Source of the DNA: Treponema sp. C6A8
GTDB lineage: Bacteria > Spirochaetota > Spirochaetia > Treponematales > Treponemataceae
Length of the DNA stretch: 64,000 nt
Direction: 5' to 3'
NCBI RefSeq assembly: GCF_000619925.1
Contig: NZ_JHVB01000011.1
Span: 1 to 64,000, forward strand
Part shown: positions 40,546-49,663 of the stretch, piece by piece
How the letters are laid out: each line of letters opens with the position of its first letter
How positions within the stretch are numbered: the stretch's first letter is position 1
The notes under the pieces: generated by a model
What the model was told of the DNA's origin: nothing
The model's input: only the letters and a program-made list of their open reading frames with translations
The model's database searches: none
Program-made: the position numbers and the translations under genes

Positions 40546-40653
40546 TTATATATCTTTTGCAGCCTGTTTTATAATTTCCTTTAATTCCTGTGGATTCAAT
40601 GCTGCAAACCGCTCCCATGTCCCTTTTTGCACGCGGTTTGCAGATTTGTCTTA
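40546..40653 (-). pseudogene. Protein C-terminal fragment
   Basis: Minus-strand frame '...ANRVQKGTWERFAALNP' followed by 'QELKEIIKQAAKDI' and a stop at 40546-40548; no start codon and an in-frame stop at its front. It reads like a genuine protein tail, but the family is not recognised. Confidence 0.45.
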
Positions 40654-40890
40654 ATAAGAATTTTTAAATTATGATAAGATATTTTCATATAATTACTGAA
40701 CGAAAGTATGATGGTGTGTATGTAGTCAATTTCTGTTCTAAATTCAAGAATATGATTTAATAGAAATCTGCTATATATAAACTTATATAAGATTCTTAAT
40801 TGCGGTTAATAAATTGGACTTCCAGAATCGTGAAGTATTTGTAGAAAAGAAAAGTGTTACTTTATCAGAAGTTAATACGATGTGGAATGT

Positions 40891-40939
40891 TCAGGCTATT
40901 GTTGAAAGCAAGAATCTTAAAAAACGTCCAACAGAGTAA
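40891..40939 (+). pseudogene. Duplicate argG 3' end
   Basis: 48 bases (40892-40939) encode QAIVESKNLKKRPTE plus stop, identical in protein to the argG end (39724-39771). Seven base differences fall in six codons and all are synonymous, so this is a diverged homologous argG tail and not a recent copy. Confidence 0.85.
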
Positions 40940-40940
40940 A

Positions 40941-41022
40941 GCAGGCGTTGCGGGCGGCGTTTGAGCCCGCAGAAAGGGTAGCCCGCAACAAAGTGCGGGC
41001 GAAGGGGAAGGCTTTCCCCTCC
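40941..41022 (+). repeat. GC-rich repeat after the second argG tail (R6)
   Basis: It reads ggcgttgcgggcggcgtttg, agcccgcaga, gggtagc, then gcgaaggggaaggctttcccc. The reverse complement of 49754-49861 gives nearly the same order of blocks. Confidence 0.75.
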
Positions 41023-41042
41023 TTATTACTTATTTTATAAAA

Positions 41043-41072
41043 CCCGGTTCATCACGAGCCGGGATTTTTTTT
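41043..41072 (+). terminator. Terminator after the second argG tail
   Basis: CCCGG ... CCGGG stem followed by ATTTTTTTT. It was probably the ancestral argG terminator. The same stem in mirror form ends the flavin reductase gene at 42468. Confidence 0.75.
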
Positions 41073-41146
41073 AGCCAGCCGTCTTTCTGTCAGATAGATA
41101 TAAATAATAGTGAATGTTATAATTAATGAAAAAATAGGAGTTAAAA

Positions 41147-41827
41147 ATGAAAAGGTCCTTCTTTGTAATATTCTTCACAATTTTTATAGGGTTTAATGTT
41201 TTTACACAAGATATAAAGAATGCAATTAATGATTATTTTAGTTACGAAGTTCATGAAAAAAATGAATATTGGAAATATTGCTGCAGTTCTTTCCTGAATG
41301 AAAATAATAAAGACATAAATTTTTATGGATATGCTAATTTATTTGATGATGATACTTTAACAGCATGGGCAGAAGGTGCTACTGGAAGCGGTATAAATGA
41401 ATATCTGCTGATTCCATTTTATAAGCAGGATGAGTCTATGTTTTCATACAAAAAAAAGAAGAACATTAACATAAAGCTGCAGATAAATAATGGATACTGT
41501 AAGGATGAGGCATTATTCAAAAAAAATAATCGTGTAAAGAAAGCTAAACTGACTTTTTATGATGTTCCTTTGAATTCTGACATAAATAATATGTTTGTTG
41601 ATGGAGACGCTGCGGTTATTTTGGAAAAAATTGTTGAATTAAAAGACTCGCAGGAAAAACAGGAGTTCGAATTTGAAACAAAGCTTGTAAATAACGAAAC
41701 TTATGGCATTCCTTTTACGTTATTGAAATTTGAAATCTTAGAAGTTTATAAAGGCACGGATTACGATAACACGGCAATAAGTGAAATAGAAATCTATGGA
41801 GAATACAGTTCTAATATAGAAAACTAA
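41147..41827 (+). CDS. Secreted protein with NADase-type glycan-binding (discoidin-like) domain
   Basis: The 226-residue protein has a signal peptide ('SFFVIFFTIFIGFNVFTQ') and a beta-sandwich domain of the type 'LFDDDTLTAWAEGATGSGIN', 'NINIKLQINNGYCKDEALFK', 'RVKKAKLTFYD', ending 'AISEIEIYGEY'. This pattern is seen in NADase-type glycan-binding domains of secreted bacterial proteins. No catalytic domain is attached. A aggag site precedes the ATG. It likely binds a ligand in the envelope or outside; the ligand is unknown. Confidence 0.75.
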   Translation: MKRSFFVIFFTIFIGFNVFTQDIKNAINDYFSYEVHEKNEYWKYCCSSFLNENNKDINFYGYANLFDDDTLTAWAEGATGSGINEYLLIPFYKQDESMFSYKKKKNINIKLQINNGYCKDEALFKKNNRVKKAKLTFYDVPLNSDINNMFVDGDAAVILEKIVELKDSQEKQEFEFETKLVNNETYGIPFTLLKFEILEVYKGTDYDNTAISEIEIYGEYSSNIEN

Positions 41828-41886
41828 GAAAAATTGTTGATTGACACCCTTAACAAGGTTATTTATTATCTTTCTGGAGGAAAAGT

Positions 41887-42447
41887 ATGAGAAGTGATTG
41901 CGGCGCAAAAGAAATTTTATTTCCGATGCCAGTTTTGATTGTTGGATCTTATGATGAGAATGGAAAGGCTGATGCTATGAATGCAGCATGGGGCGGAATC
42001 GGGGACACAAAAGAAGTTTTTCTCTGTCTTGATGCTTCCCACAAAACTGTAAAAAATATTTTGAAAACCAAGGAATTTACAGTAAGCCCTGCTACTTTGG
42101 AAAATGTGATTCCTACTGATTATGTTGGAATTGAATCTGCCAATAAGGTTGAAAATAAAATGGAAAAATCAGGGCTTCACGTTGAAAAAGCTAAGAATGT
42201 GAACGCGCCGGTTTTTGCAGAATTTCCTGTAAGCCTTGAATGCCGCCTGAAATCTTATGATGAAAAGACCAGCCATTTATTCGGCGAAATTGTAAACGTC
42301 ACTGCTGATGAAGCTGTTTTGACAGAGGGAAAAATTGATATTGCAAAACTTAAGCCGATTTCCTATAACCCGGTAGCGCATACCTATCATCTTGTAAATG
42401 CAGAGTCTTGCGCCCAGGCTTTTAGCTGCGGTGCTGCACTTAAGTAA
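41887..42447 (+). CDS. Flavin reductase family protein
   Basis: The 186-residue protein is a split-barrel FMN-binding flavin reductase-like protein: 'FPMPVLIVGSYDENGKADAM', 'AAWGGIGDTKEVFLCLDASHKT', 'FTVSPATLENVIPTDYVG' and 'SHLFGEIVNVTAD'. Members bind FMN and many act with an unknown partner. It has a ctggagga site. It ends at a bidirectional terminator facing an Fe-alcohol dehydrogenase gene. Confidence 0.88.
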   Translation: MRSDCGAKEILFPMPVLIVGSYDENGKADAMNAAWGGIGDTKEVFLCLDASHKTVKNILKTKEFTVSPATLENVIPTDYVGIESANKVENKMEKSGLHVEKAKNVNAPVFAEFPVSLECRLKSYDEKTSHLFGEIVNVTADEAVLTEGKIDIAKLKPISYNPVAHTYHLVNAESCAQAFSCGAALK

Positions 42448-42467
42448 AAAGCTGCCTTATAAAAACG

Positions 42468-42500
42468 CCCGGCTCATGATGAACCGGGTCTTTTAATTTT
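42468..42500. terminator. Bidirectional terminator
   Basis: CCCGGCTCATGATGAACCGGG has T-rich tails on both strands (TCTTTTAATTTT on plus, CGTTTTTATAA on minus). It serves the flavin reductase and the convergent alcohol dehydrogenase. Confidence 0.85.
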
Positions 42501-43680
42501 AAAGGCTTGCCTTAGCTGCAATCTTGTAGATTTTTGCAATGTCTGCTGCGCTCAGGTGAACAAAGCCGCCTGTTTTGCCGCTTCCAATTCCGAACTTTTC
42601 TACAAGTGTAGGAATGTCTTCTTCCTTTGCTCCAAGTTCAGCAAAATTAATTGGCATTCCGATACTGTGAAGGAAGGCACGGAAGCGTTTAATTCCTTCT
42701 CGGGCTGTGTTTTCAGGATTCTGGTAATCCATTTTGCAGCCCCATACACGTTCTGCCCACTGACAGAAGCGCATGACGTCATGCTTGTAAACAAAATCCA
42801 TCCAGGCCGGCATGATAACCGCAAGTCCTGCACCGTGAGCGCAGTCATAAAGACCTGAAAGTTCATGCTCAATTCCGTGGCTGTTCCAGTCCTGCTCGCG
42901 GCCGACACCAACAATATTGTTATGAGCAACCATTCCAGCCCACATGATATTTGCGCGCGCCTCGTAATCGTTTGGATCTGCAATTACCTTTGGAGTTTCG
43001 TGAATCATAGACATTAAAACGCCTTCGCAGAGTCTGTCTGTTGTTTCAACATTCTTAGTGTTTGTGAAATAACGCTCGCAAACGTGAGCCATAATATCTG
43101 TTGCGCCGCAGGCTGTCTGATAAGCCGGTAAAGTCTGTGTAAGGGCAGGGTTCAAAATTGAAAAGCGGGGGCGGAGAAGGTCGTTACCGTAACCGCGCTT
43201 AATCATTCCGTCTTTTTTTGTGATAACTGTGTCAGGAGAGCCTTCACTTCCTGCCGCTGCAATTGTCAGAACTGTTCCAACCGGGATGGCTGCCTTTGGC
43301 TCTGCCTTTCCGCAGTAAAAATCCCAGAAGTCACCCTGATAGCAGACTCCCAGCGCAATTGCCTTTGAACTGTCGATTACAGAACCGCCTCCGACTGCAA
43401 GAATAAAATCAACTCCGTTTTTCTTGCACAAATCAATTCCTTCATAAACTAAATCATCAAGAGGATTAGGATGTACGCCGCCAAGTTCGACAAAATCAAT
43501 TTTTGCTTCTTTTAATGAGTTTCTGATTCTTCCCAAAAGTCCGGATTTTTCTGCTGACTTTCCGCCAAAATGAAGCAGTACCTTACTTCCGCCAAATTCT
43601 TTTACAAGCGTTCCGGCCTGCGCTTCCATTTCTTTTCCGAATACAAATTTTGTCGGACTGTAAAATGTAAAATTATCCAT
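42499..43680 (-). CDS. Iron-containing alcohol dehydrogenase
   Basis: The 393-residue protein is a group III Fe-ADH of the butanol dehydrogenase type: 'FTFYSPTKFVFGKEME', nucleotide loop 'VGGGSVIDSSKAIALG' and metal ligands in 'CGATDIMAHVCERYF', 'HGIEHELSGLYDCAHGAGLA' (Asp and three His). It probably reduces aldehydes with NAD(P)H in fermentation. ATG 43680 with a gaggt site is chosen over 43728. It is monocistronic. Confidence 0.92.
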   Translation of the reverse strand: MDNFTFYSPTKFVFGKEMEAQAGTLVKEFGGSKVLLHFGGKSAEKSGLLGRIRNSLKEAKIDFVELGGVHPNPLDDLVYEGIDLCKKNGVDFILAVGGGSVIDSSKAIALGVCYQGDFWDFYCGKAEPKAAIPVGTVLTIAAAGSEGSPDTVITKKDGMIKRGYGNDLLRPRFSILNPALTQTLPAYQTACGATDIMAHVCERYFTNTKNVETTDRLCEGVLMSMIHETPKVIADPNDYEARANIMWAGMVAHNNIVGVGREQDWNSHGIEHELSGLYDCAHGAGLAVIMPAWMDFVYKHDVMRFCQWAERVWGCKMDYQNPENTAREGIKRFRAFLHSIGMPINFAELGAKEEDIPTLVEKFGIGSGKTGGFVHLSAADIAKIYKIAAKASL

Positions 43681-43740
43681 ATTTACCTCACTTCTATAAA
43701 GTATAATATGGCTGGCTTTCAAAGACAAAGAAACTTTTTG

Positions 43741-44646
43741 TTATTTACAGTGCCGCTTAATCGCTTCTATATAGCTCTGGGCATAACGTGATAAAAATAC
43801 ATTCTTGCGGCTTATAATTCCCACCGTCATTTTATCATCTACTGCAAGTGGACGGGCTATGATGTTTTCTCCGTTCAGTTCGTGGCTGATAATTCCCGAA
43901 CAGATGGTGTAGCCGTTCAAACCGATAAGCAGATTGAAAAGGGTTGCCCTGTCTCTTACCTTGATATTTTTAGGGCAGTCAAAATCAATTGCAGAAAGTG
44001 GTTCTTCGGCAAAATAAAAGGAATTATAGTTTCCCTGCTCGTAAGTCAGGTAAGGGAAGGGCTTTAAATCTTCAAGCGTGATGATTTCTTTTTGCGCCAG
44101 CGGATTTTCTGATGAAATAAAAACGTGAAGCCCAGCCGTAAAAAGGGCTTCAAAGTTCAGGTTATTCTTTTTGAGAAGCTTTGATATTATGTCTTCGTTT
44201 TTATGGCTCTGATACAAAACGCCCAGTTCACTTTTTAAATGAGCAACATCTTCTATAATTTCATAAGTCTGGGTTTCCCGAAGGGTAAAGTCGTAGCCCG
44301 CTCCGCCAAATTCCCGGATGACATCAACAAAGGCATTTACCGCAAAAGAATAATGCTGGCAGCTTACAGAAAAAATAGGATTGGCTTCTCCCTTTCCCTT
44401 GTAGCGTTCTTCCAGAAGGCCTGCCTGTTCCACGACCTGCCGCGCGTAGGAAAGAAATTCGTCACCTTCATTAGTAAGGGTTACGCCCTTGTTTGTCCGG
44501 CTGAAAATCTTGATACCCATTTCTTCTTCCAGCTCATGGATAGAAGCTGTAAGGCTGGGCTGCGAAATAAAAACTTTTTTTGATGCCTCTGTAATGTTTT
44601 TTGTGTCGGCTACTGCCACGGCATATTTTAACTGCTGTAAGGTCAT
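43741..44646 (-). CDS. LysR-family transcriptional regulator
   Basis: The 301-residue protein has the LysR HTH ('LQQLKYAVAVADTKNITEAS', 'KKVFISQPSLTASIHELEEE') and a type 2 periplasmic-binding-like sensor domain. It is divergent from metE, across a 122-base gap with two palindromes, so it likely controls metE and itself. Whether it is a MetR equivalent or a CysB/Cbl-like regulator cannot be told. A TATTTT box ends 7 bases before its ATG, suggesting a leaderless mRNA. Confidence 0.9.
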   Translation of the reverse strand: MTLQQLKYAVAVADTKNITEASKKVFISQPSLTASIHELEEEMGIKIFSRTNKGVTLTNEGDEFLSYARQVVEQAGLLEERYKGKGEANPIFSVSCQHYSFAVNAFVDVIREFGGAGYDFTLRETQTYEIIEDVAHLKSELGVLYQSHKNEDIISKLLKKNNLNFEALFTAGLHVFISSENPLAQKEIITLEDLKPFPYLTYEQGNYNSFYFAEEPLSAIDFDCPKNIKVRDRATLFNLLIGLNGYTICSGIISHELNGENIIARPLAVDDKMTVGIISRKNVFLSRYAQSYIEAIKRHCK

Positions 44647-44652
44647 ATTGAT

Positions 44653-44734
44653 AAAATATTACCATAGGCAAAAGCTATTGCCAACTATGTAGAAATAGTA
44701 TTTTTATAAAATCTTGTCATTTCATATACTGATG
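44653..44734. promoter_or_regulatory. Operator region between LysR gene and metE
   Basis: Contains the LysR-gene -10 (44658-44653), nested arms CATAG ... CTATG and GGCAA-N6-TTGCC (~44664-44690), and TTCAT-N6-ATGAA (~44718-44733), the last resembling the MetR box TGAA...TTCA. These are natural binding sites for the adjacent regulator. Confidence 0.5.
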
Positions 44735-44768
44735 AAAACTAACATATAAAAGAGGTAGGTAAAAGCAT

Positions 44769-47057
44769 ATGGCAAAAACAGCAGTAACAGGTTTTCCAAG
44801 AATCGGAAAGAAAAGAGAATTAAAATTTGCATCAGAAAAATTTTTTAAAGGCGAGATAAACGAAGAAGAACTGCAGGCAGTTGCAAAAGAACTCCGCTTT
44901 TATGGCTGGAAAAAGCAGCAGGAAGCGGGAATTGATTTTATTCCTTCAAATGATTTTTCTTTTTATGATAACGTACTTGATACAGCTTTTTTGCTGGGCT
45001 CTCTTCCATCCCGTTATGTAAAGCTCGGGCTCAGCCCGCTTGAAACTTATTTTGCAGCGGCTCACGGCTACCAGGGAAATGCCGGCGACGTTAAGGCACT
45101 TCCGATGAAAAAGTGGTTCAACACAAATTATCATTACCTTGTTCCTGAACTCGGCGATGATACAAAAATTCAGCTGGCAGAAAATTCAAAACCTGTACGC
45201 GAGTTTTCTGAGGCGCTTTGTCTTGGTCTTAAAACTCTTCCAGCTCTTACCGGTCTTTACACCTTCCTGCATCTTGCCTCTTATACTGGAGAAAAAAAAG
45301 CTGAAGATTTTATTGATGATGCTGTAAACGCCTATTCACAACTTGCCCTTCAACTTGAAGCCCTTGGCGCTGAATGGATTATTTTTTCTGAACCTGCTCT
45401 TGTTCTGGATGTGAATGAAGAAGAAAAATCACTCTTCTTGAACATTTATAAAAAGCTTCTTTCAAAAATTCGCGCGGAAACAAAGCTGAAAATCCTTTTG
45501 AACACCTTCTTTGGTGATATACGTGACCTGTATGATGAAGTGCTTTCTCTTGGATTTGACGGAATCGGTCTGGACTTTATTGAAGGAAAAGAAAGCCTTT
45601 CTTTGATAAACAAAGCTTTCCCTAAAAATACCCTTTTATTTGCCGGCATTGTAAACGGAAAAAATATCTGGCGGGCTAATTACGAAAATAAGCTCAGCCT
45701 TCTTTCAGAAATCAAAAAATCTGTAGCTGAAGAAAATATAGTAATTGCGCCATCCTGTTCTCTGCTTCACCTTCCTTATACAACTTCGCTTGAAGATAAG
45801 CTTAGCGATGAGGTAAAAACTCACTTTGCCTTTGCAGAAGAAAAACTTTGCGAGCTTAAAGAACTTGCGGCTGGCGACGATGCAGCCTTTGCTGAAAATA
45901 AAAAACTCTTTGCACGTGAGCGCGTCAAGAAAAATCCTCAGGTTCAGACAGCACTTTTGAGTCTTACAAGTGATGACTTTATCAGAAAGCCTGATTTTGA
46001 CATCCGTGAAAAAATCCAGAAAAAGGAATTCAATCTTCCTCTTTTTCCTACAACGACAATCGGTTCCTTCCCGCAGACAAAAGATGTCCGCGCAAATCGT
46101 GCCGCTTACAAAAAAGGCCAGATCAGCCGGGAAGAATATGTAAGCTTCAATCAGAAAAAAATTGACGAATGTATTGCCCTTCAGGAAAAACTCGACCTTG
46201 ATGTCCTTGTTCACGGTGAGTTTGAGCGCAACGACATGGTTGAATATTTTGGCAGTCAGATGGACGGCTATATTTTTACCTCAAATGCCTGGGTTCAGTC
46301 TTACGGCACAAGATGCGTAAAGCCTCCAGTAGTGTGGGGCGATGTTTCCCGCCGCTCTCCTATGACTGTTGAATGGTCAGTATATGCCCAGAGCCGGACT
46401 AAGAAGCCTGTAAAGGGAATGCTTACGGGGCCTGTTACAATTTTGAACTGGTCATTCCCGCGCGAGGATATCAGCCTTAAAGAGCAGGCTCAGCAGATTG
46501 GACTTGCAATCCGCGAAGAAGTGCTGGACCTTGAGGCAAATGGCATCCGCATCATTCAGATTGATGAAGCCGCTCTGCGGGAAAAACTTCCGCTTAGAAA
46601 GAGTGACTGGCATTCTGAATATCTGGACTGGGCAATTCCTGCCTTCCGTCTTGTTCATGCCAAGGTTCGCGCAGAAACTCAGATTCATACCCATATGTGT
46701 TACAGCGAGTTTAATGATATTATCCGTGAAATTGATGATATGGACGCCGATGTAATCACCTTTGAAGCAAGCCGTTCTGATTTGAAAATTCTTGACGCCC
46801 TTAATGAGGCTAACTTTAAGACTGAAGTCGGCCCCGGCGTTTATGACATTCACTCTCCTCGCGTTCCTTCTGTTTCTGAAATTACAGGCGCCCTCAACAA
46901 AATGCGGGATAAAGTTCCTCTTGAAAAGCTCTGGGTAAATCCTGACTGCGGTCTTAAAACCCGTGGAGAAGAAGAAACTGTAAGAAGCCTTTCTAATCTG
47001 GTTGAAGCTGCAAAAATCCTGCGAGCCGAATCAATCTTCTTTGATAAAGCGGTATAG
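44769..47057 (+). CDS. metE: Cobalamin-independent methionine synthase
   Basis: The 762-residue enzyme transfers a methyl group from methyl-tetrahydrofolate to homocysteine. It has the two-barrel architecture: N-terminal '[20 protein letters not shown]' and C-terminal catalytic part with '[16 protein letters not shown]', zinc ligands in '[12 protein letters not shown]' and '[11 protein letters not shown]', and '[13 protein letters not shown]'. Length is standard. An aggtagg site lies 10 bases before the ATG. Homoserine made by ThrA in this window is the start of the same pathway. Confidence 0.95.
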   Translation: MAKTAVTGFPRIGKKRELKFASEKFFKGEINEEELQAVAKELRFYGWKKQQEAGIDFIPSNDFSFYDNVLDTAFLLGSLPSRYVKLGLSPLETYFAAAHGYQGNAGDVKALPMKKWFNTNYHYLVPELGDDTKIQLAENSKPVREFSEALCLGLKTLPALTGLYTFLHLASYTGEKKAEDFIDDAVNAYSQLALQLEALGAEWIIFSEPALVLDVNEEEKSLFLNIYKKLLSKIRAETKLKILLNTFFGDIRDLYDEVLSLGFDGIGLDFIEGKESLSLINKAFPKNTLLFAGIVNGKNIWRANYENKLSLLSEIKKSVAEENIVIAPSCSLLHLPYTTSLEDKLSDEVKTHFAFAEEKLCELKELAAGDDAAFAENKKLFARERVKKNPQVQTALLSLTSDDFIRKPDFDIREKIQKKEFNLPLFPTTTIGSFPQTKDVRANRAAYKKGQISREEYVSFNQKKIDECIALQEKLDLDVLVHGEFERNDMVEYFGSQMDGYIFTSNAWVQSYGTRCVKPPVVWGDVSRRSPMTVEWSVYAQSRTKKPVKGMLTGPVTILNWSFPREDISLKEQAQQIGLAIREEVLDLEANGIRIIQIDEAALREKLPLRKSDWHSEYLDWAIPAFRLVHAKVRAETQIHTHMCYSEFNDIIREIDDMDADVITFEASRSDLKILDALNEANFKTEVGPGVYDIHSPRVPSVSEITGALNKMRDKVPLEKLWVNPDCGLKTRGEEETVRSLSNLVEAAKILRAESIFFDKAV

Positions 47058-47088
47058 AAGGGTGACAGGACTGCTTGAGATATGAGAT

Positions 47089-47970
47089 TTACTTCTGGCT
47101 GTGATTTTTATTATTCCACCAGAAGTTCAGCAGGGCCATGCTGATAATTACGGCGTAACCCGTAAGACTCATCCAGTCCGGTACCATGCCGAAGATGAAA
47201 AAGCCGAAGCTTGCAGAAAAAATAATCTGTGAATAATCGTAAATACTGATTTCGCGGGCAGGGGCGTGGAAGTAAGCCGCCGTGATGGCAAACTGACCGC
47301 AGGCTGCCCAGACACCTGCAAGAATTAAAACTGTAAGCTGATAAGTGTTCAGCGGCTCCCAGTGCATTATCATGTGGGGAACAGAAAGAAGGCAGGAGTA
47401 AACAGAGAAAAAGAGCACGATGACCTTGCCGTTGCATTTAAGGCTGGAAAGCTTTCTAACGCAGGCGTAGGCAAGTCCCGCTCCCATACCGCCTATAAAG
47501 CCCGCAAGTGTAGGTAAGGTTTGCGTAAAATTAAAGCTTGGCTTTACAACAAGCATGGCACCCAAAAATGCCCCGGTAATTGCCAGCATCGGTACAAGAC
47601 GCACTTTTTCCTTCATCAAAAAAATGCTGAAGAGAATTGCAAAGAAGGGAGACATTTTATTTAAGATTGCCGCATCAGAAAGCACAAGCCTGTCAATTGC
47701 ATAAAAGTTCCCGAAAATCCCGATAGAGCCCGCCGTAGCCCGAATAAAAAGGAAAATCAGCGCCCCCTTAGGAATTGCAACCGACTCCCAGCCCTTTTCG
47801 CGACCTTCTCTAATCAAAAAGCCCAGTGCAATCACCAGCGCTACCGCATTGCGGAAAAAAGCCTTTTCAATAAAATTAATTTCCCCCGCCAGCCGTACAA
47901 AAAGCGCCATAGCCGCAAAAGAAAAAGCCGAAAGAATAAGGAAAATAATGCCTTTGGAAGTGTTTGTCAT
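47089..47970 (-). CDS. EamA/DMT-family transporter
   Basis: The 293-residue protein has ten hydrophobic segments in two EamA halves: 'GIIFLILSAFSFAAMALFVR', 'ALIFLFIRATAGSIGIFGNF', 'LNKMSPFFAILFSIFLMKEK' and 'EISIYDYSQIIFSASFGFFI'. These proteins export or import metabolites; the substrate is unknown. ATG 47970 starts the first helix; the upstream in-frame extension is encoded by a palindromic element and is rejected. It converges on metE. Confidence 0.88.
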   Translation of the reverse strand: MTNTSKGIIFLILSAFSFAAMALFVRLAGEINFIEKAFFRNAVALVIALGFLIREGREKGWESVAIPKGALIFLFIRATAGSIGIFGNFYAIDRLVLSDAAILNKMSPFFAILFSIFLMKEKVRLVPMLAITGAFLGAMLVVKPSFNFTQTLPTLAGFIGGMGAGLAYACVRKLSSLKCNGKVIVLFFSVYSCLLSVPHMIMHWEPLNTYQLTVLILAGVWAACGQFAITAAYFHAPAREISIYDYSQIIFSASFGFFIFGMVPDWMSLTGYAVIISMALLNFWWNNKNHSQK

Positions 47971-48024
47971 TTTTGTTTCTGTGGTAAAAGAAAGGGCAGG
48001 AAAAATCCCGCTGTAAGTTAGACT

Positions 48025-48160
48025 GTTGAAAAACAGGGCGTGAGTGGAGCGGGGGCGCAAAGTCATTTTTGCGCTGGAATGGCGAAGCCATTAAATAATT
48101 TCCTATCAGCGCAAATCTATGACTTTGCGAACCCGTGCAACGGAAGCCCTGTTTTTCAAC
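48025..48160. repeat. 136-bp palindromic element with 15-bp terminal inverted repeats
   Basis: Ends GTTGAAAAACAGGGC (48025-48039) and GCCCTGTTTTTCAAC (48146-48160) are perfect inverted repeats. Inside, CGCAAAGTCAT...GCGCTG pairs with CAGCGC...ATGACTTTGCG, and the centre is AATGGC-GAA-GCCATT. The whole element is one long imperfect hairpin without coding capacity, like a MITE. It sits 12 bases from the carboxylase gene end. Confidence 0.8.
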
Positions 48161-48172
48161 CTGGTGTTTATA

Positions 48173-49663
48173 TTAAAGTGGAATATTTCCGTGCTTTTTC
48201 AATGGTTTATCCATATTTGCTTTTTCAAGCAGGAAGTCAAAACTCTTCACGATATACTTACGAGTCTCTTCCGGATTAATAACTTCAGAAATATATCCGC
48301 GTTTAGCCGCAATTTTTGGAGTCATAATCTCGTTCTTGTATTCTTCAGACTTCTGTGCAACTTCCTGTGCCTTGTTAGGATCAGCAAGCTCCTTTGCATA
48401 CAAAATACCGATAGCACCTTCAGCACCCATAACGGCGATTTCTGATGCAGGCCATGCGTAAACAAAGTCAGCTCCAAGGTGTTTAGAACACATTGCAATG
48501 TAAGCTCCACCGTAAGCCTTGCGGGTAATTACAGTTACCTTTGGAACGGTAGATTCAGAATAAGCGTAAATTACCTTTGCACCGTGGCGGATAATACCCT
48601 TCTGCTCTTCCTGAGGTCCCGGAATAAAGCCAGGAACATCAACAAAAGTCAAAAGAGGAATATTATAAGCGTCGCAGTAGCGTACGTGGCGGGCAATCTT
48701 ATCAGATGCATCGCAGTCAAGAACACCACCCATTCCGGAAGGATTGTTAGCAACAATACCAACCGAGCGGCCGTCAACCTTTGCAAAACCGGTTACACAG
48801 TTCTTTGCAAATTCAGCGGAAGTTTCAAAGAAAGAATCATCATCAGTTACGCAGTCAATAACCTGGCGGATATCGTAGCCCTGACGTGGATTTTCAGGCA
48901 GAATCTCCTGAATGCGTTTTGCCTTTTTCTTTTCATCAAATTTGATTTTTGCGGCCTGAACAATTTCATCACCATAGTAGTGAGGAATATAGTCCAAAAG
49001 CTTGCGAACCTGCTCGTAGCAGTTCTGTTCAGTTTCACAGCGGAACTGAGCAACACCAGACTTCTGAGAGTGAATGGAAGCACCGCCCAAATCCTCAGCA
49101 GAAATATCAAGGAACATTACAGATTTTACAACCTTAGGACCAGTAATAAAAAGCTGAGAAATCTTATCAACAGCAAAAATAAAGTCAGTAATTCCAGGGC
49201 TGTAAACCGCACCACCGGCACAAGGACCTGCAATAATAGAAATCTGAGGAACAGAGCCTGAAGCGCGAACGTTCTGATAGAACAAATCACCGTAACCGCA
49301 GAGGGCGTCAACACCTTCCTGAATGCGGGCTCCACCCGAATCGTTAATTCCGATTACAGGGCAGCGGCTCTGAATAGCCTTGTCGATGAGTTCAGCGATT
49401 TTTTCACCGTGCATAAGACCAAGCGAACCACCCTGAACAGTAAAATCCTGAGCATAAACGGCAACCTTACGTCCGTTAATTTTTCCAAAACCTGTAATTA
49501 CGCCATCATAAGGAATGTCCTTTTTTTCCATTCCAAAGCTAGTACAGTTGTGGCGCACGCCGGAATAAATCTCAACAAAAGTATCTTTATCACAAAGCGC
49601 ATTGATGCGTTCAATAGCATGAAGTTTACCCTTCTGATGCTGTTTTTCAATATTGTATTCCAT
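48173..49663 (-). CDS. Acyl-CoA carboxylase carboxyltransferase subunit (PccB/MmdA type)
   Basis: The 496-residue protein moves a carboxyl group between biotin and an acyl-CoA (propionyl- or methylmalonyl-CoA). Crotonase-fold marks are 'CPVIGINDSGGARIQEGVDA', 'ISIIAGPCAGGAVYSPGITD', 'FVDVPGFIPGPQEEQKGIIR' and 'KAYGGAYIAMCSKHLGADF'. Members include PccB and the alpha subunit of Na+-pumping methylmalonyl-CoA decarboxylase. No biotin-carrier or membrane decarboxylase gene is adjacent, so the complex cannot be named. A gaggt site precedes the ATG. Confidence 0.9.
   Translation of the reverse strand: MEYNIEKQHQKGKLHAIERINALCDKDTFVEIYSGVRHNCTSFGMEKKDIPYDGVITGFGKINGRKVAVYAQDFTVQGGSLGLMHGEKIAELIDKAIQSRCPVIGINDSGGARIQEGVDALCGYGDLFYQNVRASGSVPQISIIAGPCAGGAVYSPGITDFIFAVDKISQLFITGPKVVKSVMFLDISAEDLGGASIHSQKSGVAQFRCETEQNCYEQVRKLLDYIPHYYGDEIVQAAKIKFDEKKKAKRIQEILPENPRQGYDIRQVIDCVTDDDSFFETSAEFAKNCVTGFAKVDGRSVGIVANNPSGMGGVLDCDASDKIARHVRYCDAYNIPLLTFVDVPGFIPGPQEEQKGIIRHGAKVIYAYSESTVPKVTVITRKAYGGAYIAMCSKHLGADFVYAWPASEIAVMGAEGAIGILYAKELADPNKAQEVAQKSEEYKNEIMTPKIAAKRGYISEVINPEETRKYIVKSFDFLLEKANMDKPLKKHGNIPL

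Larger units (their letters stand above)
40413..41146. other. Recombination scar with gene fragments
   Basis: No intact gene is seen in 734 bases. On the minus strand 40546-40653 is an ~36-codon protein tail without start. On the plus strand about 40782-40939 is an open frame without a start, ending in a second copy of the argG C-terminus. A GC-rich repeat and a terminator follow. The rest (40654-40780) is AT-rich and shows nothing. Confidence 0.7.

Noticed and set aside
47971..48066. 32-residue N-terminal extension of the DMT transporter
   Set aside because: The extension is read from the palindromic element, lacks a ribosome site, and precedes a normal first membrane helix starting at 47970.
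48479..49261. 260-residue plus-strand frame opposite the carboxylase gene
   Set aside because: It is exactly antisense to a well-conserved enzyme, has Asn/Arg-rich composition and no recognisable domain.
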